From Rhizobium sp. P40RR-XXII (GTDB lineage: Bacteria > Pseudomonadota > Alphaproteobacteria > Rhizobiales > Rhizobiaceae), in assembly GCF_012641405.1 (NCBI RefSeq), contig NZ_JABAII010000016.1, forward strand, positions 62,001 to 126,000: DNA of 64,000 nucleotides. The letters run 5' to 3'. Numbering within the stretch: position 1 is the stretch's first letter; every line of letters begins with the position of its first letter. Positions 1 through 6,601 of the stretch are shown in pieces. The position numbers were made by a program, and so were the translations under genes. A model generated the notes under the pieces. It saw nothing but the letters and a program-made list of their open reading frames with translations. It ran no database searches and had not been told where the DNA came from.

Positions 1-501
1 GCCAAGCTCTACGTCTCTCCACCGGTAGTAATCCGACCTGGAACGATGCGAGGTTTCGTGCGCGTTCAGGCGCTCAATCGCCTGGTCGATCGACTTGGCA
101 TAGATTTGGACTTGGACCTTCGTCAAGAATTCTCTGCGGTCGACGTCCTCAAACCCCGGAGATGCATAACGTTCGGCCATCTTGTAAACCAAGGCGGCGC
201 GGGCCTCGTCATCGCTCATGATGCCGTCTGCCAGCTCTTCCGCCGAAATGCGCGCGAGGATGAACGATACAAGATCCTCGATCGGAAAGTTGATCGCTCC
301 ATCACAGACAGTCATATTCGGGAAGTGCTTGCCTGGATCGGTCTTAGCGTAATACTTGCGCTGCGCCGTGACCTCGCCGTCTTCCCAGACGGTGATATCG
401 AAATCGTTCAGAGAGTGAACCGTTCCCTTCCGACCGTTGTTGGTAAACTCATGGTCTACCTTCAAGGTAGAGGGGCGATCGTTGTAGCGAGATAGAAACA
501 T
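1..501 (-). CDS. Hypothetical phage protein, 3' end cut off by window edge
   Basis: An open frame of 167 codons runs leftward from an ATG at 501 to the first base without a stop. It begins MFLSRYNDRPSTLKVD. A purine-rich ribosome site (GGGGAAG) lies just upstream. It starts 3 bases after the stop of the ExoX-like gene, so it belongs to the same leftward operon. The visible part is charged and soluble-looking, with no motif I recognise. The opposite strand also carries an open frame here, but this strand is favoured by the operon and the ribosome site. Confidence 0.7.
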   Translation of the reverse strand, partial: MFLSRYNDRPSTLKVDHEFTNNGRKGTVHSLNDFDITVWEDGEVTAQRKYYAKTDPGKHFPNMTVCDGAINFPIEDLVSFILARISAEELADGIMSDDEARAALVYKMAERYASPGFEDVDRREFLTKVQVQIYAKSIDQAIERLNAHETSHRSRSDYYRWRDVELG

Positions 502-504
502 CAC

Positions 505-1194
505 TTACTTCCCCTGCATCGCAATGCGTGCGGTATGCTTCTCGTCGGGACCGAGATCGGATTTGTTCGCAACCCAATTCAGATAATCCCACGGCAGATC
601 GGCCCACTTGGCACCCTTGTGCTTACCGAACGTCACATCGCGGAGAAGAACCGGGGCCGTCGTCAACCGGACGAGCTCATCGACGTTCGCCAGCATGAGG
701 AGGCGAGACAGGATAAGCGCTGTGACGTAGGTATCAGGACCGGCGCGGTGTGGGGGCATGGCTCGATTGACGTCATCCATCTGCTCGTCGAGGCCCATCC
801 AATAGCGGAGCACTTGGTTGGAGAACCCCGGAGCGTCTTGAAGGAGATGCTTGGCGCACTGCATGGTGCATATCCATCGCCGACCGCCGCCGGCAAAGAA
901 CGCTTGTTCGAACTTGCAATTATGGGCGGCGAATACATCAGCCGCGTCCATGCTTTCCATAAGCGTCCGCAAGCCGACGTCAGGCGACACAGCGCCAACC
1001 ACATCAGCATCAGATATATGGTGAACAGCTCGCGTCTGCGGCGGGATGGGATGTCCTGGATTAACAAGAAAGTTAGTCGTAGGTCCTATCGTCCAATCTG
1101 CGGACAGATCGGTGAATCCAACTTCACAGATGGCGCGAACCTGATCTTCTGGAAACCCGGTGGTCTCGAAATCAACTACCCGAATTTTCTGCAT
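505..1194 (-). CDS. ExoX-like DEDDh 3'-5' exonuclease
   Basis: This 229-residue protein has the DnaQ/RNase T exonuclease fold. Exo I is the DFETTG motif with D8 and E10, Exo II is around the HNCKFEQ segment near residue 92, and Exo III is the H-x4-D of HRAGPD near residue 150. The C-terminus has the FGKHKG...LPWDYLNW segment, also found after the nuclease domain in exodeoxyribonuclease X. Length matches ExoX (about 220). Its start overlaps the stop of the YqaJ-type gene by one base. A role in trimming ends for phage recombination is inferred from that position. Confidence 0.85.
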   Translation of the reverse strand: MQKIRVVDFETTGFPEDQVRAICEVGFTDLSADWTIGPTTNFLVNPGHPIPPQTRAVHHISDADVVGAVSPDVGLRTLMESMDAADVFAAHNCKFEQAFFAGGGRRWICTMQCAKHLLQDAPGFSNQVLRYWMGLDEQMDDVNRAMPPHRAGPDTYVTALILSRLLMLANVDELVRLTTAPVLLRDVTFGKHKGAKWADLPWDYLNWVANKSDLGPDEKHTARIAMQGK

Positions 1195-1808
1195 TACGCT
1201 GCCTCCTTCTGCCCATACCGGCGGATGCGCTCGACAAGCTCTGCAAGCTCGTCATTGAAGCGATCGATCTCATCGGACATGGTCTTGATGTAAGCTTCGT
1301 CCCGATAGACGCGGACGGTCAGGACAGGCAACTTTGGCCAGTACGAGACGAAATCCCACCATTCCCGTTCCGAGACCCAGAGGTTGCCCTGCACCTGCGC
1401 GACGTGCTCCGGAGGCAGGCGGTTGCGTTCCAATCGGTCTATCTGGATTTCAGGAAGAGCGGTCTTGATCTCCAAGCCGCCGTTGTCGCCGATGAGGCTA
1501 TCAGGGCTAGAGCCCTTCAGGCCGTTGCGGATGAAACCGACCTGGATAGGCTCGTTGCCCGTGATGAAGGCGTACTCTCTCCGAGCTACATCCTCCATTT
1601 CGTGGCCGCGTTCCATGTGGCCGTTGGAGAAAGAGACATTCGGCTCTCCGGTGTATATCTCGGCGGCAAGCTCACGCATGTACTTACTGCGGATCTTGCC
1701 TTCTCCCTTCGCCATGACCGTCGCGAACTTGCTGGCGGTCGGGATACCCATACGGGCGGCGAGCCATTCCGGAGAGTTCTGATCGCAATCAATGATCTGG
1801 AGCGTCAT
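1194..1808 (-). CDS. YqaJ-family phage recombination exonuclease
   Basis: The 204-residue product has the layout of YqaJ/lambda-exonuclease PD-(D/E)XK nucleases. It has an N-terminal SPEWLAARMG segment, then MERGHEMED supplying an acidic residue, then SSPDSLIGDNGGLEIK with the Asp, Glu and Lys of the active site. This family resects double-stranded ends 5' to 3' and hands the strand to an annealing protein. Its gene overlaps the upstream ERF gene by four bases (ATGA), so the pair is probably translationally coupled and forms a Red-like two-component recombinase. Confidence 0.9.
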   Translation of the reverse strand: MTLQIIDCDQNSPEWLAARMGIPTASKFATVMAKGEGKIRSKYMRELAAEIYTGEPNVSFSNGHMERGHEMEDVARREYAFITGNEPIQVGFIRNGLKGSSPDSLIGDNGGLEIKTALPEIQIDRLERNRLPPEHVAQVQGNLWVSEREWWDFVSYWPKLPVLTVRVYRDEAYIKTMSDEIDRFNDELAELVERIRRYGQKEAA

Positions 1809-2689
1809 GCGGCGCTCCCTTGCTTGCGCTGGTTGGCGATATAGGCAACCCGCTGGCGGAGAGAGCCGACAACTTCATTGAACTGCCTCATCGGAATGTC
1901 GGTAACAGCGTCGACCTGCCAACGTTCGCAGAACACGGCCGGATCGACTTCGCCCTGCTCGATCAGATCTCGAATAACGGAGGCTTGAGCCTCGGTGATC
2001 TTCTTGGCCTGATCTTCGGTCTCATCGGCCTTCGCGCCGTCATCATCGGCAGCCGCTGCCAAGCCCAAGGCTGCCTTGAGCGTATAGCGCTGCAGGTATG
2101 TGACGGTCGAACCGATCGACTGAATGCTGTTCTTGTTCCCGCTCTCGTCCCTGCCGGCCATGAGGGTGTTTTCCTCGCTATGGCCCATGCGGTGGGAAAC
2201 GATGCAGGTGACAACGATCGGCTGGTTCGGTTCTGCGGTTGTGCGGTACCGAACGGACAGGCCGAACTTGGAGAGGATCGGGGCGACGACGCTCATGATC
2301 GAGGCAAGGTCTTCGTATTGATAGTTCGTACGGCCTTTCCCCGTGGTGAAATCGACCTTACGACCCTTCTTGATCTCGGGGATTTCGGCCTTGGCGTTTG
2401 CCATTGCGTCTTCGAACGCCTTCCGCGCCTGATTGCGCTCCCAACGCTCGTGCAGGTCCATGAGCTTCGTAAGCGTCTCGACCGGCGCATTCTGTGACAG
2501 AGCACGATCAAGCATTTCCATGGGCGTCAGAGATGACGGAGCCACCGGCATGCGATCACTTGGGGTCTGAATTTCAACTGCGTTTGCCATCTTATTCGCC
2601 TCCATTGCTTGTTTCGCCTTGGCGACCACGCCGAGCGCGAGGGTGCCAATCTGCTGTTCAGTTCCTGGCGGATCGATTAGGTCACCCAT
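1805..2689 (-). CDS. ERF-family single-strand annealing protein
   Basis: 294 residues from the ATG at 2689; a GTG at 2698 is also in frame, but AGGAG is spaced correctly only for the ATG. The ERF core (about residues 55-215) includes the RKAFEDAMANAKAEIP start, the YQYEDLASIMSVVAPILSKFGLS region and the STVTYLQRYTLKAALGL segment typical of the family. After it come an acidic linker (DDDGAKADETEDQ) and a helical tail. ERF proteins anneal complementary single strands in phage recombination. The exonuclease partner is encoded immediately downstream. Confidence 0.9.
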   Translation of the reverse strand: MGDLIDPPGTEQQIGTLALGVVAKAKQAMEANKMANAVEIQTPSDRMPVAPSSLTPMEMLDRALSQNAPVETLTKLMDLHERWERNQARKAFEDAMANAKAEIPEIKKGRKVDFTTGKGRTNYQYEDLASIMSVVAPILSKFGLSVRYRTTAEPNQPIVVTCIVSHRMGHSEENTLMAGRDESGNKNSIQSIGSTVTYLQRYTLKAALGLAAAADDDGAKADETEDQAKKITEAQASVIRDLIEQGEVDPAVFCERWQVDAVTDIPMRQFNEVVGSLRQRVAYIANQRKQGSAA

Positions 2690-2724
2690 GGTCGACACTC
2701 CTGTTTCGAAATGTTGATTGATTG

Positions 2725-2934
2725 TCAGCGCCGAGACGCGACTTGTTCCTGATGGGCAAGAGACCAGTTCCGATCGGCGTCACGCGCCATAGGGATCGAG
2801 ACAAACGCGATGACGATCCCGAGGCTGATCAGCCAAATGGCCGTCACGGTGCGCCAGAATATGCGGTCTCGTTGCTGCTGGGCTTTGAGGGCGCGAGAGT
2901 TGATGTCCGCCAAGCGGGCTTGGATATCGGTCAT
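2725..2934 (-). CDS. Small single-span membrane protein, unknown
   Basis: 69 residues: a charged helical N-terminus, one hydrophobic segment at about residues 27-47 (WRTVTAIWLISLGIVIAFV) and a short basic C-terminus. A good ribosome site (GGAGGG) precedes the ATG at 2934. It overlaps, in another frame, the 3' part of the next gene (2780-3253) by 155 bases. The composition and ribosome site say this frame is real. Function is unknown. Confidence 0.6.
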   Translation of the reverse strand: MTDIQARLADINSRALKAQQQRDRIFWRTVTAIWLISLGIVIAFVSIPMARDADRNWSLAHQEQVASRR

Positions 2935-3253
2935 GACCGGCCCTCCGCTTTGCGATTGCGGCTTTAGCCAAGACTATCGTCTGCTCAATTGGCTTGAAAA
3001 CGCCTTCTCCCTTGGCGAGGCCGTCAAGAGATAACGTTGCCTCTCTGAGGGCTCCTAGCAGTTCAGGAGCGGCAGCGATCAGGCGAGCATTGGCCCGCAT
3101 TTCATCAATGCGATGATATTCGGAGCGTCCATCCCAACCTTCGGGAGCATTCGGATAAACAGAGGCGATAAACTCGTCTCCTGCATAAACAGCGCCTGTC
3201 ATAGAACGCTTATCGCTTGTCCATACGCCTTTCGTGTGCTTTGCCTCAGACAT
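2780..3253 (-). CDS. Hypothetical phage protein with overlapping 3' end
   Basis: 157 residues. The first ~105 (HTKGVWTSDKRSM, MRANARLIAAAPELLGALREA) match a small protein type common in phages of many hosts, usually about 90-110 residues long. The last 50 residues are rich in Arg, His and Pro and look like read-through of the frame below the membrane-protein gene 2725-2934. A lost stop codon is one explanation. The ATG overlaps the previous gene by 8 bases. No function is known to me. Confidence 0.65.
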   Translation of the reverse strand: MSEAKHTKGVWTSDKRSMTGAVYAGDEFIASVYPNAPEGWDGRSEYHRIDEMRANARLIAAAPELLGALREATLSLDGLAKGEGVFKPIEQTIVLAKAAIAKRRAGHDRYPSPLGGHQLSRPQSPAATRPHILAHRDGHLADQPRDRHRVCLDPYGA

Positions 3254-3500
3254 GATGCACCGTCACTTCCGCCACCATGGCAACGTCTGTGTCGTATGAG
3301 CGGCCTGCAGGCGTATCCTCGTCCTGATCGATCAGAGCCCTCTCCATCGCGACTACCAAGGTTTCAAGATTGTCCTGGCAGGACGCGAGACGGTTCCGGC
3401 GTTCCGAGGAGTTGATCGGGAGCGAAACTGCCTCGATCAGTTTCCGGTTCAGGCGATGCGTCGCCTCAATGGCATGCTCGATTTGAAACGTGTTCATCAT
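3246..3500 (-). CDS. Hypothetical phage protein
   Basis: 84 residues, mostly helical, with a pattern of charged and aliphatic residues. It ends in an acidic stretch and contains no motif I recognise. Two adjacent ATG codons (3500 and 3497) could start it; neither has a strong ribosome site. It sits in the tightly packed leftward operon, 6 bases after the stop of the gene at 3507-3848. Confidence 0.6.
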   Translation of the reverse strand: MMNTFQIEHAIEATHRLNRKLIEAVSLPINSSERRNRLASCQDNLETLVVAMERALIDQDEDTPAGRSYDTDVAMVAEVTVHHV

Positions 3501-3506
3501 GGCTGA

Positions 3507-3848
3507 TCACTCCGCCGCAACTGAGTAGGGATAAGCCGGAGCAACCGGCGGGAAATGGTTGAAGACGCCCTTCCACTCGCGCTCACGGACCTGTTCAGTC
3601 GTGAGGCCGACCAAGCCGGTATGGAACGGCATGGGCTCGACGATGGTGTATAGCGGGCCGCCGAAGCCCTGCGCCTTCGCTTCCTCACGGAACTCATGGG
3701 CACGGCGGAGATAATCAAGATAGCGAGCCGAAGCCTTCGGGGCTTCCTTGCCGGCGCGGTGCAGTTCGCGGACCTTGCGGATCACATCGTCGAGGAGCTT
3801 CACGTATTCGCGCATCGCTTCGGCGTTGAGTTGGGCTGCGGTCGTCAT
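3507..3848 (-). CDS. Hypothetical phage protein
   Basis: 113 residues from the ATG at 3848, chosen because GGAGG lies 8 bases upstream; an in-frame ATG at 3863 lacks this. The N-terminal half is a charged helix (EYVKLLDDVIRKVRELH) and the C-terminal half is Pro/Phe-rich (TIVEPMPFHTGL, FNHFPPVAPAYPY). No family is recognised. It is the second gene of the leftward operon. Confidence 0.65.
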   Translation of the reverse strand: MTTAAQLNAEAMREYVKLLDDVIRKVRELHRAGKEAPKASARYLDYLRRAHEFREEAKAQGFGGPLYTIVEPMPFHTGLVGLTTEQVREREWKGVFNHFPPVAPAYPYSVAAE

Positions 3849-3887
3849 CTCGATATCCTCCATTCAGAGCATCAAGGGGTGGTGTTG

Positions 3888-4304
3888 TTAGGCCGCGACC
3901 GGATCAGGGGTGTCGAACTCCGCGACTAGCGCTTGAAGCGCGGCGATCTCATTCTTGGCCTTAGCCGTCAGGCTCTCGGCCTCGACGGTCATCAGCTTTG
4001 CCATGGTCGCGAAGATCAGCTTCTGATTGACATTCAGGGCTTCGATGAACGCCTTCTTGGCAATGTCTTGATCCGACACGCTTAGGATGCTGCTGCATCC
4101 AGAATTTCCGTAATATCCGGCCCAACTATCGAAGCTTATGGTCAGCTTGAACGCCGCAAAACGGTCATCTCTGTTGAAGCCGTAGCCCTTCTTGTCGCAA
4201 TGCGAATCCACCGCATACTTTTCGGAGTAGTGGTCATGAAAGCTAGCGAAGCTATCTGCCCCAGCTTTCAAAGCCTTGATTCGGTCGATCGTGGTCGTAT
4301 TCAT
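3888..4304 (-). CDS. Hypothetical phage protein, first gene of leftward operon
   Basis: 138 residues from the ATG at 4304, which has GAGG about 9 bases upstream; other in-frame starts at 4313 and further up have poorly placed ribosome sites. The middle is aromatic and polar (FASFHDHYSEKYAVDSHCDKKGYGFN) and the C-terminus is a long helix. I do not recognise it. It is the first gene after the operator-controlled leftward promoter, with an untranslated leader of roughly 160 bases. Confidence 0.65.
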   Translation of the reverse strand: MNTTTIDRIKALKAGADSFASFHDHYSEKYAVDSHCDKKGYGFNRDDRFAAFKLTISFDSWAGYYGNSGCSSILSVSDQDIAKKAFIEALNVNQKLIFATMAKLMTVEAESLTAKAKNEIAALQALVAEFDTPDPVAA

Positions 4305-4471
4305 TTTCGCCATCCTCATAAGCGCGGCGGGGTTGTTCGAGGCCCGGGCCCCGCCGCTATCTCCGAGCTGCTGTTCACATGACGGCCTCCATGTTGGAAT
4401 GGGCGTCACTCTGCGTTTCACCGCGATCCAGATCTGCCGAGGCGTCTTCGTGGTCGCTGTCTACGAAAATG

Positions 4472-4500
4472 ACAATACCGATTTGGTATGGACACGTCAA
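4472..4500 (-). promoter_or_regulatory. Leftward early promoter (PL-like)
   Basis: On the minus strand, -35 TTGACG (4500-4495) and -10 TATTGT (4477-4472) are separated by exactly 17 bases. Operator 4475-4489 lies in the spacer and overlaps the -10, so repressor binding should block it. It would drive the recombination operon. Confidence 0.65.
4475..4489. promoter_or_regulatory. Repressor operator, left cluster site 1
   Basis: A perfect ATACC-N5-GGTAT inverted repeat (spacer GATTT). One of five such sites placed only around the immunity-region promoters. Confidence 0.75.
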
Positions 4501-4517
4501 TACCGGATTGGTATAAA
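4489..4517 (+). promoter_or_regulatory. Rightward promoter for the winged-helix gene
   Basis: -35 TGGACA (4489-4494), a 17-base spacer and -10 TATAAA (4512-4517). The start point would fall at about 4523-4525, on the ATG of the next gene, so the transcript may be leaderless. Operator 4500-4514 covers the spacer and part of the -10. Confidence 0.6.
4500..4514. promoter_or_regulatory. Repressor operator, left cluster site 2
   Basis: A perfect ATACC-N5-GGTAT inverted repeat (spacer GGATT), 25 bases from site 1, which places both on the same helix face to within about half a turn. Confidence 0.75.
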
Positions 4518-4522
4518 AAATC

Positions 4523-4885
4523 ATGACCAGTCAGACCAAGCCGGTATCGGCCAGTTTTCACTCAAGACGATTCGATGAGATTTCAGAGCGCTATCCGCCC
4601 GAAGATGTGCGGGCGTATCTGACCATGCAGAGGCGTTGGATAAGGCGCGTAACGCAGATGCAGCACCTGACGCCGATACAGCGTTGTGCAGTGCTCTTCA
4701 TCGGATCGTTCATGACCCCAAGCACACCATTCTGCTTCGCCGGGATGCACTACATCTGCAAGTGCGTCGGCTGCGAAAGGACGAGCGTCAACCGCGCGGT
4801 GACACAGCTCGAGCAAGATGGATATTTGAAGGTTGACCGCCAGAAACGAGGCGGGAACGTCTATCGAATTTCGTTCCCGATTTGA
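4523..4885 (+). CDS. Winged-helix DNA-binding protein
   Basis: 120 residues. The C-terminal half has helix-turn-helix character: a TPIQRCAVLFIGSF helix, then CERTSVNRAVTQLEQDGYL as recognition helix and wing start, and RGGNVYRISF as the wing strand, as in replication- or plasmid-control winged-helix proteins. It faces the repressor gene and is transcribed away from the left operator cluster. The predicted transcription start coincides with its ATG. A regulatory role is inferred; the target is unknown. The two palindromes just downstream (4894-4934) are candidate binding sites. Confidence 0.65.
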   Translation: MTSQTKPVSASFHSRRFDEISERYPPEDVRAYLTMQRRWIRRVTQMQHLTPIQRCAVLFIGSFMTPSTPFCFAGMHYICKCVGCERTSVNRAVTQLEQDGYLKVDRQKRGGNVYRISFPI

Positions 4886-4893
4886 CGGTTATT

Positions 4894-4934
4894 GTTGCTG
4901 GGCAGCAACCTATTTTATGTTGCTGGGGAGCAAC
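4894..4934. repeat. Twin palindromes GTTGCT-N4-AGCAAC
   Basis: Two 16-bp palindromes at 4894-4909 and 4919-4934 differ only in the 4-base centre (GGGC, GGGG) and are spaced 25 bases start to start. They lie between the convergent winged-helix and repressor genes. They could be short terminator hairpins for either gene, although no T-run follows directly, or protein-binding sites distinct from the repressor operators. Confidence 0.6.
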
Positions 4935-5027
4935 CCTATATAGGCGGGGGCTGATATAGGCGGATTGTTATATTTTTTTAGTTTGGCTTATGAGGGAGGA
5001 GTTGTTGGAAGGGGATGGGAGACAGTC

Positions 5028-5699
5028 TCATGCTGCACCAGCCAAAGCGATATAGTGAACGCTCTCCACCGTGCCTGCCACGAACCGCAATTCTTTCACT
5101 GGATTGAACTGCTCAAGCACCAATTCCGCGGCATTGTGCCGAACGAATTTCTTGACGTAGGCGAGCAACGGCCCGTGCTCTTCAAGGCGGATCTGGGCGA
5201 TAACGTAATCCCCCTTCTTCACCCTGCGCTTTGGATCGACGAAGCAAACCTCGCCGTCCTCGTATCTCGGGTACATGGAATCGCCTGACACCTGGACCGC
5301 ATAGGCTCCAGAGATGTGCGAAAGAATGGGAGGTGCCATGACCTCGTACAGGATACTGCCATTCATGATGAACTCGCCGTCTAATCCACCCACCGCTTGT
5401 CCATAAACTGGGATTTTGCGGCCTACACCCTCCACTTTACCGCGAATTTCGGCATTTGGAAGTTCTAATGGATGAACGGATCCGGATTCAGGCTGAGATG
5501 CCGCAGCGCTGGGCATCTCAAACATCAGGGACGGAGCGATAGTGTCGAGGTGCGGCGCAAGGCGCTCGGCCCACTCCTTGGTGAGTTTCCGCTCGCCAGT
5601 CTCTAACCGCTTGATCTGAGGTTGCGAGGTGCCTGCCAGGTCAGCAAGTTGCTGCTGGCTCAACCCCTTCTTCTCTCTTAACTCTTTGATAGTGCTCAT
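5028..5699 (-). CDS. CI/LexA-like prophage repressor (HTH plus S24 peptidase)
   Basis: 223 residues. Residues 1-55 form an HTH-XRE domain (LSQQQLADLAGTSQPQIKRLE) and residues 95-220 an S24 autoprotease domain. The nucleophile is S141 in the GDSMYP motif, and the general base is K183 or K184 in AYVKKF; the spacing fits lambda CI and LexA. The predicted cleavage region is QAVGG around V103-G104, not the usual Ala-Gly. It should hold the lytic promoters off by binding the ATACC-N5-GGTAT operators and be inactivated after DNA damage through RecA. Confidence 0.92.
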   Translation of the reverse strand: MSTIKELREKKGLSQQQLADLAGTSQPQIKRLETGERKLTKEWAERLAPHLDTIAPSLMFEMPSAAASQPESGSVHPLELPNAEIRGKVEGVGRKIPVYGQAVGGLDGEFIMNGSILYEVMAPPILSHISGAYAVQVSGDSMYPRYEDGEVCFVDPKRRVKKGDYVIAQIRLEEHGPLLAYVKKFVRHNAAELVLEQFNPVKELRFVAGTVESVHYIALAGAA

Positions 5700-5707
5700 G
5701 TTCTTAA

Positions 5708-5736
5708 AATATACCGGGGTGGAATAAAACGCAAAA
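5708..5736 (-). promoter_or_regulatory. Repressor maintenance promoter (PRM-like)
   Basis: On the minus strand, -10 TATATT (5713-5708) and a weak -35 TTTTGC (5736-5731) with a 17-base spacer. The start point falls within a base or two of the repressor ATG at 5699, so the transcript may be leaderless. Operator 5711-5725 overlaps the -10, which suggests autoregulation. Confidence 0.5.
5711..5725. promoter_or_regulatory. Repressor operator, right cluster site 1 (imperfect)
   Basis: ATACC-GGGGT-GGAAT: one mismatch from the ATACC-N5-GGTAT consensus. Nearest the repressor gene, as lambda OR3 is. Confidence 0.55.
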
Positions 5737-5749
5737 ACCGGAATGGTAT
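5735..5749. promoter_or_regulatory. Repressor operator, right cluster site 2
   Basis: AAACC-GGAAT-GGTAT: one mismatch in the left half-site. It lies between the divergent repressor and cro promoters. Confidence 0.6.
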
Positions 5750-5757
5750 ATTTTCGC

Positions 5758-5785
5758 TTGCGTTATCATGCCAATTTGGTATGGT
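5758..5785 (+). promoter_or_regulatory. Rightward early promoter (PR-like)
   Basis: -35 TTGCGT (5758-5763), a 16-base spacer and -10 TATGGT (5780-5785). The start point would be at about 5792, the ATG of the Cro-like gene. Operator 5768-5782 sits in the spacer and touches the -10. Confidence 0.55.
5768..5782. promoter_or_regulatory. Repressor operator, right cluster site 3
   Basis: ATGCC-AATTT-GGTAT: one mismatch from the consensus, placed inside the rightward early promoter. Confidence 0.6.
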
Positions 5786-5791
5786 TCCGTC

Positions 5792-6004
5792 ATGACCCTA
5801 GAACAGTTTCTCAAATCTCAGGAACCCAAGGTTTCGCACGCTGCGTTCGGCGAATCCGTTGGCGTTACCCAGGCAACGATCAACCGGTATGTGCGCGGTG
5901 AACGTTTCCCGTCTCCGGACATGATCCAGAAAATCCATGTCGCCACCGGCGGCAAGGTATCGGTCAACGATTGGTATTCGACGATTTCTGAGGCTGCACA
6001 ATGA
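5792..6004 (+). CDS. Cro-like HTH regulator
   Basis: 70 residues from the ATG at 5792; an in-frame ATG at 5768 lies inside an operator and upstream of the predicted transcription start. The HTH runs through HAAFGESVGVTQATINRYVRGERF, like small XRE/Cro proteins that take N-terminal cues from YdaS. It is divergent from the repressor, first in the rightward operon, and ends in a four-base overlap with the next gene. It probably competes with the repressor for the same operators. Confidence 0.8.
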   Translation: MTLEQFLKSQEPKVSHAAFGESVGVTQATINRYVRGERFPSPDMIQKIHVATGGKVSVNDWYSTISEAAQ

Positions 6005-6498
6005 GCCTCTGGTCGCTCGACATTGCATCCACGCCGCGCGATCGCCAGATCCTGATGCGCACGACGCGCGACGGCGACAAAGTCTTCGTCACAAACTGGC
6101 TTGAGCCGACGAAGCATTGCCCGAACGGCCGGTTCAACGGCTTCCCGGAAAATGCGAAGTCGCTGCTCGCTTGGTGCGAGATACCAGCTTTTGAGACCTC
6201 GCCGGAAATGGCGATCGGGGAGACTGGCATGGTGCTTGGGACGGGGAGGGAACGCCCCTTGTCCGTCGGCCTTCATACCGATGGTGACCCAGAAGCGCGG
6301 TTCGAAACCGACTCTCTCCACCAATCGGACGCCAGCGCAATCGCTGGAGTGAAGGCTAAGAGCCGACTCGCGAACGCGATGGCGTTGAACCGCTGGCGTC
6401 CGGTCATTTCCATCTCGACGATTGCGGGAGCGGAGCATGAAGCCGCGCGAAGCTGTTGGCCACGACTGGCTCGAAGACTTCCGTCAGCGCTTCGCTGA
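6001..6498 (+). CDS. Hypothetical phage protein
   Basis: 165 residues. The N-terminal 65 (DRQILMRTTRDGDKVFVTNWLEP ... SLLAWCEIPAFE) resemble the short phage proteins that end in a Trp-containing 'W-x2-P' strand, as in DUF551-type proteins. The rest is less convincing as protein and its last 62 bases overlap the next small gene in another frame. It overlaps the cro stop (ATGA). Function is unknown. Confidence 0.55.
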   Translation: MSLWSLDIASTPRDRQILMRTTRDGDKVFVTNWLEPTKHCPNGRFNGFPENAKSLLAWCEIPAFETSPEMAIGETGMVLGTGRERPLSVGLHTDGDPEARFETDSLHQSDASAIAGVKAKSRLANAMALNRWRPVISISTIAGAEHEAARSCWPRLARRLPSALR

Positions 6499-6601
6499 TG
6501 AATTTCCCGATGAACCAGAAAATGCCGTCGCACGCCGCGCTGTCGAGCGCAACGTCGCGGCAGATCGTAAGCAGGCCGAAAGACCGAGGAGGGCGTCATG
6601 A
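6437..6601 (+). CDS. Small hypothetical protein, 54 residues
   Basis: ATG at 6437 with GGAG upstream; the stop overlaps the next start (ATGA at 6598-6601). The protein is short, strongly charged and helical (HDWLEDFRQRFADEFPDEPE, then an Arg/Ala-rich tail). Its overlap coupling to the next gene and sensible composition support it. Function is unknown. Confidence 0.6.
   Translation: MKPREAVGHDWLEDFRQRFADEFPDEPENAVARRAVERNVAADRKQAERPRRAS

Noticed and set aside
46..495. A rightward open frame of 149 codons at the left edge
   Set aside because: The opposite strand carries an uninterrupted frame with a ribosome site and tight coupling to the neighbouring leftward genes; the rightward frame has neither.
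535..1293. Long rightward frame opposite the ExoX-like gene
   Set aside because: It is a shadow of the exonuclease and YqaJ genes, which have clear motifs.
4894..4934. Reading the twin palindromes as a CRISPR array
   Set aside because: Only two short units with a 9-base gap and no spacers; no cas genes.
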